Of a DNA stretch of 64,000 nt, positions 1 to 7,631 are shown in pieces. Source of the DNA: an uncultured Lachnospiraceae bacterium. Its GTDB lineage: Bacteria; Bacillota; Clostridia; Lachnospirales; Lachnospiraceae. The position numbers and the translations under genes are program-made. The notes beneath the pieces were generated by a model, which had not been told where the DNA came from, ran no database searches, and was given only the letters and a program-made list of their open reading frames with translations. The stretch's first letter is position 1. Every line of letters begins with the position of its first letter. Where the stretch lies: contig OMUP01000109.1 in assembly GCA_900314255.1 (NCBI GenBank), forward strand, positions 1 through 64,000, in the 5' to 3' direction.

Positions 1-258
1 TACTTCGGGCCGATGGGCTGCCGGACGGGGTTCTATCTGATTCTCGAAGGGGAGCTGGAGCCGCGCGACATTCTGCCGCTTCTTCTGGCTGCTTCGGACT
101 GGACGCTGTCCTATGAAGGAGAGATCCCGGGATATTCCCCGCGAGACTGCGGCAATTATCTGGACAACAACCTGACCCTTGCCAAGCTGTACGTGAAAGA
201 ATACAGGGACCGTGTTCTGGCGGATCCGAAGCCGGAACAACTCGTTTATCCGGAATAA
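1..258 (+). CDS. luxS: S-ribosylhomocysteine lyase LuxS, C-terminal part (5' end outside window)
   Basis: The frame is open from base 1, so the gene starts upstream of the window and only about 85 C-terminal residues are seen. LuxS cleaves S-ribosylhomocysteine to homocysteine and DPD, the precursor of autoinducer-2, in the cytoplasm. The segment GPMGCRTGFYL matches the conserved LuxS block whose cysteine is the third ligand of the catalytic divalent metal; the two histidine ligands would lie upstream, outside the window. The CGNYLDNN stretch and the C-terminal helix also fit the family. The stop at 256-258 is followed by a strong terminator, so this is the last gene of its transcript. The following gene faces it. 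Confidence 0.93.
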   Translation, partial: YFGPMGCRTGFYLILEGELEPRDILPLLLAASDWTLSYEGEIPGYSPRDCGNYLDNNLTLAKLYVKEYRDRVLADPKPEQLVYPE

Positions 259-277
259 AACGAGGAAAAGTACATAT

Positions 278-319
278 AAAAAATCCGCCCTCACACAGAT
301 GTGTGAAGGCGGATTTTTT
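278..319. terminator. Bidirectional rho-independent terminator between luxS and glnN
   Basis: A near-perfect hairpin has its 5' arm at about 284-298 and its 3' arm at 301-314 around a two-base loop. It is flanked by an A-run on the left and a T-run (313-319) on the right. It can therefore end transcripts from both converging genes. Confidence 0.92.
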
Positions 320-347
320 GTCATCTGTTAATCATTATCGGCCTGTT

Positions 348-2459
348 TCAGACTTCAAACAGCAGATCACCGTAGGACGGGAACGGCCAGTATTCCTTGT
401 CGACGATCATCTCGAGCTTGTCGGCCGGAGCGCGGAGCGCTGCCATGTCGACCGTGATGGTGTCGTGATAGTACTTGGCCTTGACGCTGTCGTCCTCGAT
501 CTCTTCAGCCTTCTTCAGATCGGCGATGAGAGCAGTGCGGGCGGCCTGCATAGCCTTCAGGTCCTCATTTGCCTCTTTCAGAATTTCTGTCTGAACGGAC
601 GGCTCCTCGCCGAGTTCCTTGATGGCGGCGGCGCTTGCTGCGATGTCGCCTTCGTAGGACATAACGGCCGGGATAATCTGCTTGCCGGACATGTTGATCA
701 TCGTCTTGGCTTCGATTGCGGTCTGTTTGGAGTACGCTTCGTACTTGATGTCGGCACGGGAGAGCAGCTCGGTCTTTGAGAATACGCCGAACTTGCTGAA
801 CATATCGATGACGTCATCTTTCTTCAGTACATCGACAGCGTATGCCATGCAGTTGATGTTCGGAAGTCCGCGGCGCTTTGCCTCTTCCTCCCATTCCTTC
901 GTGTAGCCGTTGCCGTTGAAGATGATTCTCTGATGCTCGGTGAGAAGCTTCTTGATCAGGTCATGGCATGCCACTTCAAAATCCGGAGCCTTTTCAAGCT
1001 CGTCAGCGATTTCGCTGAAGCTCTCTGCAACGATCGTGTTGAGAACGACGTTCGGCGGAGCGATGGAATCGGAAGAGCCGACCATACGGAACTCGAACTT
1101 GTTGCCCGTGAAGGCAAAAGGCGATGTGCGGTTGCGGTCCGTTGCATCCTTGCGGATGTTCGGAAGAGCCGATGTGCTGGTCTTGAGTGTTCCGCTCGGA
1201 AGAGAGCTTGTCGCACTGCCTGTATTGATCAGCTGCTGTACGACATCCTCGAGCTGGTCGCCCAGGAATACGGAGATGATGGCCGGTGGTGCCTCGTTGG
1301 CGCCCAGACGTTGATCATTGCCCACACAGCTTGCAGACTCACGAAGCAGATCTGCGTGAACATCGACAGCCTTGAGGATGCCCGCCAGAATCAGCAGGAA
1401 CTGAATGTTCTCGTGCGGTGTCTTGCCCGGATCAAGCAGGTTGATGCCGTCATCCGTTGTGAGAGACCAGTTGTTGTGCTTGCCGGATCCGTTTACTCCG
1501 GCGAACGGCTTCTCATGGAGCAGGCATGCAAGACCGTGGCGGTAAGCAACCTTCTTCATGACTTCCATGGTCAGCTGGTTGTTGTCGGTTGCGATATTGA
1601 CCTCAGCATAGATCGGAGCCAGCTCGTGCTGTGCCGGCGCAACTTCGTTGTGCTGCGTCTTGGCGGTGACACCGAGCTTCCAGAGCTCTTCGTTGAGATC
1701 CTTCATGAAAGCACCGATGCGCTCGCGGATGACACCGAAATAGTGATCGTCGAGCTCCTGGCCCTTCGGCGGCATTGCGCCGAACAGCGTGCGGCCGGTG
1801 TAAACCAGATCTTTGCGCTGCAGATACTTCTCGCGGTCAACCAGGAAATATTCCTGCTCGGCGCCGACCGACGGAGTTACCTTCTTGGAGTGGTCGTTAC
1901 CGAACAGCTTCAGGATGCGGAGCGCCTGCTTGTCGAGCGCTTCCATCGAGCGCAGCAGCGGTGTCTTCTGGTCCAGAGCTTCACCGGTGTAGGAGCAGAA
2001 AGCCGTCGGGATGCAGAGAATCGGGCCTGTCGAGCTCTCTCTGACAAATGCCGGACTCGTCAGATCCCATGCTGTGTAGCCGCGGGCCTCGAATGTAGCA
2101 CGCAGGCCGCCGGACGGGAACGAAGAGGCATCCGGCTCACTCTCGATCAGCTCCTTGCCGGAGAACTGCTGCAGCACCTTGCCATTCGGCAGCGGCGCGG
2201 AAATGAATGCATCGTGCTTCTCGGCAGTGGATCCGGTCAGCGGCTGGAACCAGTGCGTGAAATGGGTGGCACCTTTCTCGATCGCCCACTCCTTCATCTC
2301 ATGTGCGATCACATCGGCATCTTCCATCGTCAGCTCGCGGGTTCCGTCGATGGCAGCGTGGAAATTCTTGTAAGTGTTCTTCGGAAGACGGGCTCTCATG
2401 ACAGAGTCATTGAAGACGTTTTCGCCGAAGATTGCAGATACATCAGTCTTTTCGCTCAT
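348..2459 (-). CDS. glnN: Glutamine synthetase type III (GlnN)
   Basis: This 703-residue cytoplasmic enzyme makes glutamine from glutamate, ammonia and ATP. The length and layout are those of GSIII, which is far longer than GSI (about 450 residues). GSIII-type landmarks are visible: an N-terminal block with THFTHWFQPLTG, then VGAEQEYFLVD in the catalytic core, then NEVAPAQHE and the glycine-rich VNGSGKHNNWS segment, which in this superfamily carries metal and glutamate ligands. The start ATG (minus strand, base 2459) is preceded by a GGGAG site. No amtB, P-II or other nitrogen gene lies nearby, and I see no clear promoter or T-box upstream. Transcription ends at the terminator shared with luxS. 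Confidence 0.96.
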   Translation of the reverse strand: MSEKTDVSAIFGENVFNDSVMRARLPKNTYKNFHAAIDGTRELTMEDADVIAHEMKEWAIEKGATHFTHWFQPLTGSTAEKHDAFISAPLPNGKVLQQFSGKELIESEPDASSFPSGGLRATFEARGYTAWDLTSPAFVRESSTGPILCIPTAFCSYTGEALDQKTPLLRSMEALDKQALRILKLFGNDHSKKVTPSVGAEQEYFLVDREKYLQRKDLVYTGRTLFGAMPPKGQELDDHYFGVIRERIGAFMKDLNEELWKLGVTAKTQHNEVAPAQHELAPIYAEVNIATDNNQLTMEVMKKVAYRHGLACLLHEKPFAGVNGSGKHNNWSLTTDDGINLLDPGKTPHENIQFLLILAGILKAVDVHADLLRESASCVGNDQRLGANEAPPAIISVFLGDQLEDVVQQLINTGSATSSLPSGTLKTSTSALPNIRKDATDRNRTSPFAFTGNKFEFRMVGSSDSIAPPNVVLNTIVAESFSEIADELEKAPDFEVACHDLIKKLLTEHQRIIFNGNGYTKEWEEEAKRRGLPNINCMAYAVDVLKKDDVIDMFSKFGVFSKTELLSRADIKYEAYSKQTAIEAKTMINMSGKQIIPAVMSYEGDIAASAAAIKELGEEPSVQTEILKEANEDLKAMQAARTALIADLKKAEEIEDDSVKAKYYHDTITVDMAALRAPADKLEMIVDKEYWPFPSYGDLLFEV

Positions 2460-2676
2460 CTTTTACATGCTCCCTTCTTGTGACAGGTTCATTTTCAAGT
2501 CAAAAGCTTTCTTAAAAGAAAAAGCGTCCCCAGACATTGGCATTAAGCCAAGTTTCCGGAACGCCATTGTTCTTCGCTTCAATATTTGCTTCTGACTTTA
2601 AAAAGTCTATCGCATACACCGGATAAATGCAAGTTCTTTTTCATTTCTTCTGCAAAATGCAAGCGGCAAAAGACTC

Positions 2677-2705
2677 TTGACACCCAGCTTTGTTCCATGA
2701 TAAAA
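2677..2705 (+). promoter_or_regulatory. Sigma-A-type promoter in the glnN-speA gap
   Basis: A consensus TTGACA (2677-2682) is followed after 17 bases by ATAAAA (2700-2705; GATAAA if the spacer is 16). Transcription would start near 2712, about 50 bases before the folded RNA at 2761-2983 and in the direction of the polyamine operon. Between the glnN start (2459) and this site I see no gene or clear regulatory structure. Confidence 0.6.
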
Positions 2706-2760
2706 ATATCTGAGTGCTCTGTTATAAATATAAATAAGAGAGCAACAGGATCACTCCGTT

Positions 2761-2983
2761 ATTTTGCAGACGGAGGCAGGCCATACGGACAGCCGGGTCC
2801 ACTGCCGAACGGCAGCTTAACGCTGCTTATTGACTGGGTTAAAAGCCCAGATTTTATAAGTTGGTTACTTACAAACCTATGTGCGTCGGAAGACGCAGAC
2901 TTGTGAAACCGTCAATAAGATTCAAGGACGTTTGAGCGGCAGCGGCAGACATTTTCTGCATTATGTCCGTCTATTCGCAAAAT
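2761..2983 (+). ncRNA. Candidate large structured RNA (raiA-like?) upstream of polyamine operon
   Basis: No credible protein is encoded here, but the strand folds into a compact multi-branch structure. The outer stem pairs 2761-2767 (ATTTTGC) with 2977-2983 (GCAAAAT). It continues as 2768-2774 (AGACGGA) with 2966-2972 (TCCGTCT), separated by a four-base bulge. Inside are a hairpin at 2802-2815 (CTGCCGAACGGCAG) and a nine-base-pair helix, 2826-2834 with 2911-2919 (CTTATTGAC/GTCAATAAG). That helix encloses a CTGGG/CCCAG hairpin (2834-2850), a GGTT/AACC hairpin (2863-2877) and a GCGTC-GGAA-GACGC hairpin with a GNRA loop (2882-2897). A promoter lies 60 bases upstream. The size and the order of hairpins resemble my memory of the clostridial raiA-motif RNA, but I could not search for it. 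It could also be a 5' leader of speA. Between it and speA I see only a weak hairpin near 2986-2999. Confidence 0.6.
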
Positions 2984-3109
2984 CGGGGCCATTCTGCCCT
3001 GAAATCACCCGAAATCTTTATTGACGCAGGAATACTCTGACACCAGTCAAGGTGGCGGAGATTTTTGTCTGCGGTCTGCGCTTTCCGGCGGGAGAAGGAA
3101 GCACAGAGC

Positions 3110-4567
3110 ATGAACAGCAGATATCATCTCGACCAGACAAAAGCGCCGATTTATGAAGCGCTCGAAGAGTTCCGCAAGATGCGGATCGTTCCGTTTGACG
3201 TGCCGGGTCACAAGAGAGGCCGCGGCAATCCGGAACTCACGGCGTGTCTTGGTGAAAAGTGCGTCAGCGTGGATGTCAACAGCATGAAGCCGCTTGACAA
3301 TCTGTGCCACCCGGTTTCTGTCATCAAGGAGGCGGAGGACCTGGCGGCCGACGCGTTCGGGGCCGCGCATGCATTTCTCATGGTGGGCGGGACGACCAGC
3401 GCCGTGCAGAGCATGATTCTGACGGTCTGCAAGCGGGGCGACGAGATCATTCTGCCGCGGAACGTGCACCGCAGTGTCATCAATGCGCTGGTTCTGTGCG
3501 GCGCGGTGCCGGTTTACGTGAATCCGGAAGTGAACGCTTCGCTAGGCATTTCGCTCGGCATGAAGCGTGAAGCAGTGGCGAAGGCAATCCGGGAGCATCC
3601 GAACGCGGTGGCTGTTCTGGTGAACAATCCGACATATTACGGGATCTGCTCGGATCTGAGAGCAATTGTGAAGATGGCGCACGACGCAGGCATGTACTGC
3701 CTGGCGGACGAGGCCCACGGAACGCACTTTTATTTCGGCGGCGGCCTGCCGGTGTCGGCGATGGAAGCCGGCGCAGACATGGCGGCTGTCTCGATGCACA
3801 AAAGCGGCGGAAGCCTGACGCAGAGCAGTCTGCTGCTGTGCGGACCGGGCATTCAGGCCGGGTACGCCAGACAGATCATCAATCTGACGCAGACCACATC
3901 CGGAAGCTATCTGCTGATGGTGAGTCTGGATATCAGCCGCCGCAATCTGGCGCTTCGGGGCCGGGATGTGTTCCACCGGGTTTCGGACATGGGCGAATAC
4001 GCCAGACAGGAGATCAATGCGGTCGGCGGCTACTACGCCTTCGGCCGGGAACTCCGCGACGGCAACGCCGTGTTTGACTTCGACACGACCAAACTCAGTG
4101 TCCACACGCGGGACATCGGGCTGGCGGGCATCGAGGTGTACGACATCCTGCGCGATGAGTACGACATCCAGATTGAGTTCGGCGACATCGGCAACATTCT
4201 CGCATATCTTTCCATGGGCGACCGGCCGCAGGAGATGGAGCGCCTGGTGAGTGCCCTGGCGGAGATCCGCCGCAGATATCAGAAGGACCCGGCGGGACTT
4301 CTGACGCAGGAGTACGTGGAGCCGCAGGTTGTGATCAGCCCGCAGGAGGCGTTTTATGCGGAAAAGATCAGCCTGCCGCTTGAGAGAAGCGTCGGCCGGG
4401 TGGCAAGTGAATTTGTCATGTGCTATCCGCCGGGGATTCCGCTTCTGGCGCCGGGCGAGAAGATCACGTCGGAAATCCTCGAGCACATCGAGTACGCGAA
4501 GGAAAAGGGCGCCAGCATGACGGGGCCGGAGGATCCGGATATCGAGCGGATCAACGTGGTGCAGTGA
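3110..4567 (+). CDS. speA: Orn/Lys/Arg decarboxylase, probable arginine decarboxylase SpeA
   Basis: This is a PLP-dependent fold-I decarboxylase of 485 residues, the short form without the N-terminal wing domain, like Bacillus SpeA/YaaO. It probably turns arginine into agmatine; lysine or ornithine is possible from sequence alone. The DVPGHKRG block, the MVGGTTSAVQ cofactor loop, DEAHGTH and the SMHKSGG motif with the Schiff-base lysine at about residue 231 are all present. ATG 3110 is chosen over a TTG at 3065 because a GGAGAAGGAAG ribosome site precedes it at the right spacing. It is the first of five tightly packed polyamine genes, and the presence of an agmatinase in the operon argues for arginine as substrate. 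Confidence 0.9.
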   Translation: MNSRYHLDQTKAPIYEALEEFRKMRIVPFDVPGHKRGRGNPELTACLGEKCVSVDVNSMKPLDNLCHPVSVIKEAEDLAADAFGAAHAFLMVGGTTSAVQSMILTVCKRGDEIILPRNVHRSVINALVLCGAVPVYVNPEVNASLGISLGMKREAVAKAIREHPNAVAVLVNNPTYYGICSDLRAIVKMAHDAGMYCLADEAHGTHFYFGGGLPVSAMEAGADMAAVSMHKSGGSLTQSSLLLCGPGIQAGYARQIINLTQTTSGSYLLMVSLDISRRNLALRGRDVFHRVSDMGEYARQEINAVGGYYAFGRELRDGNAVFDFDTTKLSVHTRDIGLAGIEVYDILRDEYDIQIEFGDIGNILAYLSMGDRPQEMERLVSALAEIRRRYQKDPAGLLTQEYVEPQVVISPQEAFYAEKISLPLERSVGRVASEFVMCYPPGIPLLAPGEKITSEILEHIEYAKEKGASMTGPEDPDIERINVVQ

Positions 4568-4586
4568 CAGAAAGGAGAGCAGTCTT

Positions 4587-5441
4587 ATGGAGATGTGGTT
4601 CAGCGAATATCACACGCCGGACGTGAAGCTGGCGATGCGGGTGAAGAAGCATCTGTATCAGAAGCAGAGTGATTTTCAGCAGATCGATATTTTTGACACG
4701 CCGGAGTTCGGACGTGTGCTCACTCTGGACGGCAACATCATGCTGACGGAGCGCGATGAGTTCATCTACGACGAGATGATCACGCACGTGCCGATGGCAG
4801 TGCACACCGGGATTCAGAACATTCTGGTCATCGGCGCCGGGGACGGCGGCGTGGTGCGGGAGCTGACGCGCTACGACCGGGTGAAGAACATCGATCTGGT
4901 TGAGATGGATCCGCAGGTTCTAGAGGCCTGCCGGATGTATCTGCCGGGCAACGCCTGCCGGCTGGATGACCGTCGGGTGCACATTTATTTCGAGAATGCG
5001 CTGAAATTCATCCGCCGCAGCGAGGAAAAGTATGATCTGATCATCGTGGATTCGACCGATCCGTTCGGGCCGTCCGAGGGGCTGTTCACGAAAGAGTTCT
5101 ATGGCAGCTGCTTCAATGCCCTGAAAGAAGACGGAATCATGGTCAATCAGCAGGGCAGTCCGTTCTATGAGGAGGACGCCCGGGCCATGCAGCGCTCGCA
5201 CAAGCGGATCGCCAGCACGTTTCCGATCAGCAAGGTGTATCAGGCGCACATCCCGACGTATGCGGCCGGGTACTGGCTCTTCGGTTTTGCAAGCAAAAAG
5301 TATCATCCGGTGGACGATTTCGACCCGGAAGCCTGGACAGCGCTCAATCTCCACACCCGCTACTACACGACGAGACTGCACGTGGGAGCTTTCTGGCTTC
5401 CGGCGTTCCTGGAGGAGATGCTGCAGGAGGTGGAAGACTGA
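4587..5441 (+). CDS. speE: Polyamine aminopropyltransferase (spermidine synthase) SpeE
   Basis: A 284-residue cytoplasmic Rossmann-fold enzyme that transfers an aminopropyl group from decarboxylated SAM to putrescine, giving spermidine, or to agmatine in some bacteria. The short N-terminal beta domain with LTLDGNIMLTERDE is typical. It is followed by the GAGDGGVVRE nucleotide loop, the acidic LVEMDP strand and the DSTDPFGPSEGLF substrate gate with its catalytic aspartate. AAAGGAG precedes the start. The stop overlaps the first base of the speB ATG. No SAM decarboxylase (speD) is visible in the operon or window, so its donor must come from elsewhere or the enzyme uses something else. Confidence 0.94.
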   Translation: MEMWFSEYHTPDVKLAMRVKKHLYQKQSDFQQIDIFDTPEFGRVLTLDGNIMLTERDEFIYDEMITHVPMAVHTGIQNILVIGAGDGGVVRELTRYDRVKNIDLVEMDPQVLEACRMYLPGNACRLDDRRVHIYFENALKFIRRSEEKYDLIIVDSTDPFGPSEGLFTKEFYGSCFNALKEDGIMVNQQGSPFYEEDARAMQRSHKRIASTFPISKVYQAHIPTYAAGYWLFGFASKKYHPVDDFDPEAWTALNLHTRYYTTRLHVGAFWLPAFLEEMLQEVED

Positions 5442-6307
5442 TGATGAAGCCCAATGTGGAGACATTCATCGGGTGTGACAGTTCGTTTGAAGATGCGGAT
5501 GTCGTGCTGTTCGGCGCGCCGTTTGACTCGACGACAAGCTACCGGCCGGGGGCGCGGTTCGGACCGCCTTCCATCCGCCACGAAAGCTATGGCCTTGAGA
5601 CGTATAGTCCGTATCAGGACCGGGACCTGACGGACATCCGCGTGTTTGACGCCGGCGATCTGGAGCTGTGTTTTGGAAACAGCCGGAAAGCGCTCGGGGA
5701 CATAGAGGCAGCAACAGACGAGATTCTTTCGGCGGGGAAGCTGCCGGTCATGACCGGCGGCGAGCATCTGGTGACGCTGGGGGCATTTAAGGCGGCGCTG
5801 CACAAATTCCCGGACATTCAGATCATCCACTTTGACGCCCACTGCGATCTGCGGGACGAGTACCTGGGCGAGCCGTACAGTCACGCCTGTGTGCTGCGGA
5901 GATGTCACGATTTGATCGGAGACGGCCGGATTCACCAGTTCTGCATCCGCAGCGGGGACAGAACGGAATTTGCCTTTGCCGCCGCAGGCCACACGGATCT
6001 GCACCCGTTTGGCTTTGAAGGGCTGGAAGAGACCGTGCGGGAACTGGCAGAAAGCCGCACGCCTGTCTATCTCACGATCGATCTGGACTGCCTGGACCCG
6101 TCAGTATTCCCGGGCACCGGGACCCCGGAGGCAGGCGGTGTGACGTTTCCGGCGCTTCTGCACGCGGTACGCGTCTGCGCCGCCGCACGCGTCGTGGCGG
6201 CAGACGTCAATGAACTGGCGCCGATGCTTGATGCTTCCGGCGTTTCAACAGCGACGGCCTGCAAAGTCGTGCGGGAACTGCTGCTGGCACTCGCACCGGA
6301 GAAGTAA
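5441..6307 (+). CDS. speB: Agmatinase-family ureohydrolase SpeB
   Basis: A 288-residue arginase/agmatinase-fold enzyme that removes urea from agmatine to give putrescine, or from N1-aminopropylagmatine to give spermidine. The binuclear manganese ligands are visible: GGEH near residue 107, DAHCDLRDEY, and LTIDLDCLDPSVFPGTG near the C-terminus. The loop CIRSGDR lies between them. The start overlaps the speE stop (TGATG), and an AGGAGG site lies just upstream. The second ATG, three bases on, could also serve. The order decarboxylase, SpeE, SpeB, dehydrogenase, decarboxylase leaves open whether agmatine or aminopropylagmatine is the real substrate. Confidence 0.93.
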   Translation: MMKPNVETFIGCDSSFEDADVVLFGAPFDSTTSYRPGARFGPPSIRHESYGLETYSPYQDRDLTDIRVFDAGDLELCFGNSRKALGDIEAATDEILSAGKLPVMTGGEHLVTLGAFKAALHKFPDIQIIHFDAHCDLRDEYLGEPYSHACVLRRCHDLIGDGRIHQFCIRSGDRTEFAFAAAGHTDLHPFGFEGLEETVRELAESRTPVYLTIDLDCLDPSVFPGTGTPEAGGVTFPALLHAVRVCAAARVVAADVNELAPMLDASGVSTATACKVVRELLLALAPEK

Positions 6308-6371
6308 AAGCACTCTGTTTTTACAATAACAATGACAAATGGCTGACAATTTAAGGAGAGGAGAATCTCAC

Positions 6372-7631
6372 ATGAGCAGAGTTCTGGTTATCGGCTGCGG
6401 CGGCGTTGCGTCCGTTGCCATTCACAAGTGCGCGCAGGCAGATGAGGTATTCACGGAATTGTGCATCGCAAGCCGCACGAAAGAGAAGTGCGACCGTCTT
6501 GCGGCAGAACTTGCCGGAAAGACCCGCACGAAGATCACGACCGCGCAGGTTGACGCGGATGACGTAAATCAGGTCATCTCCCTGATCCGTTCCTACAAGC
6601 CGGATCTGGTGATGAACATCGCCCTTCCGTATCAGGATCTGACGATCATGGATGCCTGTCTCGCGTGCGGAGTGAACTACATGGACACGGCCAACTACGA
6701 GCCGGAGAACACAGATGACCCGAAGTGGCGCGAAATTTATGAGAAGCGCTGCAAAGAGAAGGGATTTTCCGCCTATTTTGACTACAGCTGGCAGTGGGCA
6801 TACAGGAAAAAGTTTGAGAATGCAGGTCTCACGGCGCTGCTGGGCTGCGGCTTTGATCCTGGCGTGACGCAGAGCTACTGCGCTTACGCGAAGAAGCACG
6901 AATTTGACACGATCGACACGATTGATATTCTCGACTGCAACGGCGGCGATCACGGGTATGCATTTGCCACGAATTTCAATCCGGAGGTAAATCTGCGCGA
7001 GGTGTCAGCGCCTGGCAGCTACTGGGAGAACGGACACTGGGTGGAAATCCCGGCCATGAGCATCAAACGGGAGTACAACTTCGATCAGGTCGGCGAGAAG
7101 GATATGTACCTGCTGCACCACGAGGAGATCGAGTCGCTTGCCGAGAACATCCCGGAGGTGAAGCGCATCCGCTTCTTCATGACGTTCGGCCAGAGTTATC
7201 TGGACCATATGCGCTGTCTGGAGGACGTCGGCATGCTTTCCACGACGCCGGTGCTTTTTGAAGGACACGAGATCGTGCCGATCAAGTTCCTGAAGGCGCT
7301 TCTGCCGGATCCGTCCACTCTCGGCCCGCGCACGAAGGGCAAGACCAATATCGGCTGCATCTTCACCGGCAAGAAGGACGGCGCGGACAAGACCTACTAT
7401 ATTTATAATGTCTGCGACCATCAGGCGTGCTACCGCGAGGTCGGAAGCCAGGCGGTTTCCTACACCACCGGTGTGCCGGCCATGTGCGGCGCGCTGATGC
7501 TGCTGACGGGCAAATGGAACGAAAAAGGCGTGCACACCGTCGAAGAGTTCGACCCGGATCCGTTCCTGGAAGCTCTTGACAAATATGGTCTTCCAAAATC
7601 TGAATCCCGCAATCCGGTGCTTGTTCCATGA
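6372..7631 (+). CDS. Carboxynorspermidine/carboxyspermidine dehydrogenase (saccharopine dehydrogenase family)
   Basis: This 419-residue cytoplasmic enzyme condenses aspartate semialdehyde with a diamine (putrescine, diaminopropane or agmatine) and reduces the product with NAD(P)H, giving a carboxy-polyamine. It opens with the nucleotide loop VIGCGGVASV. The NYMDTANYEP and GCGFDPGVTQ segments are typical of the Lys1-like carboxynorspermidine dehydrogenase branch rather than lysine pathway enzymes. ATG 6372 is preferred over 6339 because AAGGAGAGGAG sits right before it. The stop overlaps the ATG of the decarboxylase by four bases (ATGA), so the two are translationally coupled partners. Confidence 0.92.
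   Translation: MSRVLVIGCGGVASVAIHKCAQADEVFTELCIASRTKEKCDRLAAELAGKTRTKITTAQVDADDVNQVISLIRSYKPDLVMNIALPYQDLTIMDACLACGVNYMDTANYEPENTDDPKWREIYEKRCKEKGFSAYFDYSWQWAYRKKFENAGLTALLGCGFDPGVTQSYCAYAKKHEFDTIDTIDILDCNGGDHGYAFATNFNPEVNLREVSAPGSYWENGHWVEIPAMSIKREYNFDQVGEKDMYLLHHEEIESLAENIPEVKRIRFFMTFGQSYLDHMRCLEDVGMLSTTPVLFEGHEIVPIKFLKALLPDPSTLGPRTKGKTNIGCIFTGKKDGADKTYYIYNVCDHQACYREVGSQAVSYTTGVPAMCGALMLLTGKWNEKGVHTVEEFDPDPFLEALDKYGLPKSESRNPVLVP

Noticed and set aside
933..2483. A 516-residue plus-strand open frame across glnN
   Set aside because: It lies antisense to a clearly coding glnN, is rich in Arg, Leu, Cys and Ala without any domain, and has no ribosome site. It is a shadow frame caused by codon bias.
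2586..2906. A 106-residue open frame in the glnN-speA gap
   Set aside because: It has no recognisable protein features and covers the stems of the folded RNA. The pairing explains the sequence better than coding does.
2677..3109. T-box, lysine riboswitch, 6S RNA, SRP RNA or tmRNA in the 650-base gap
   Set aside because: The hallmark sequences of these RNAs are not present.
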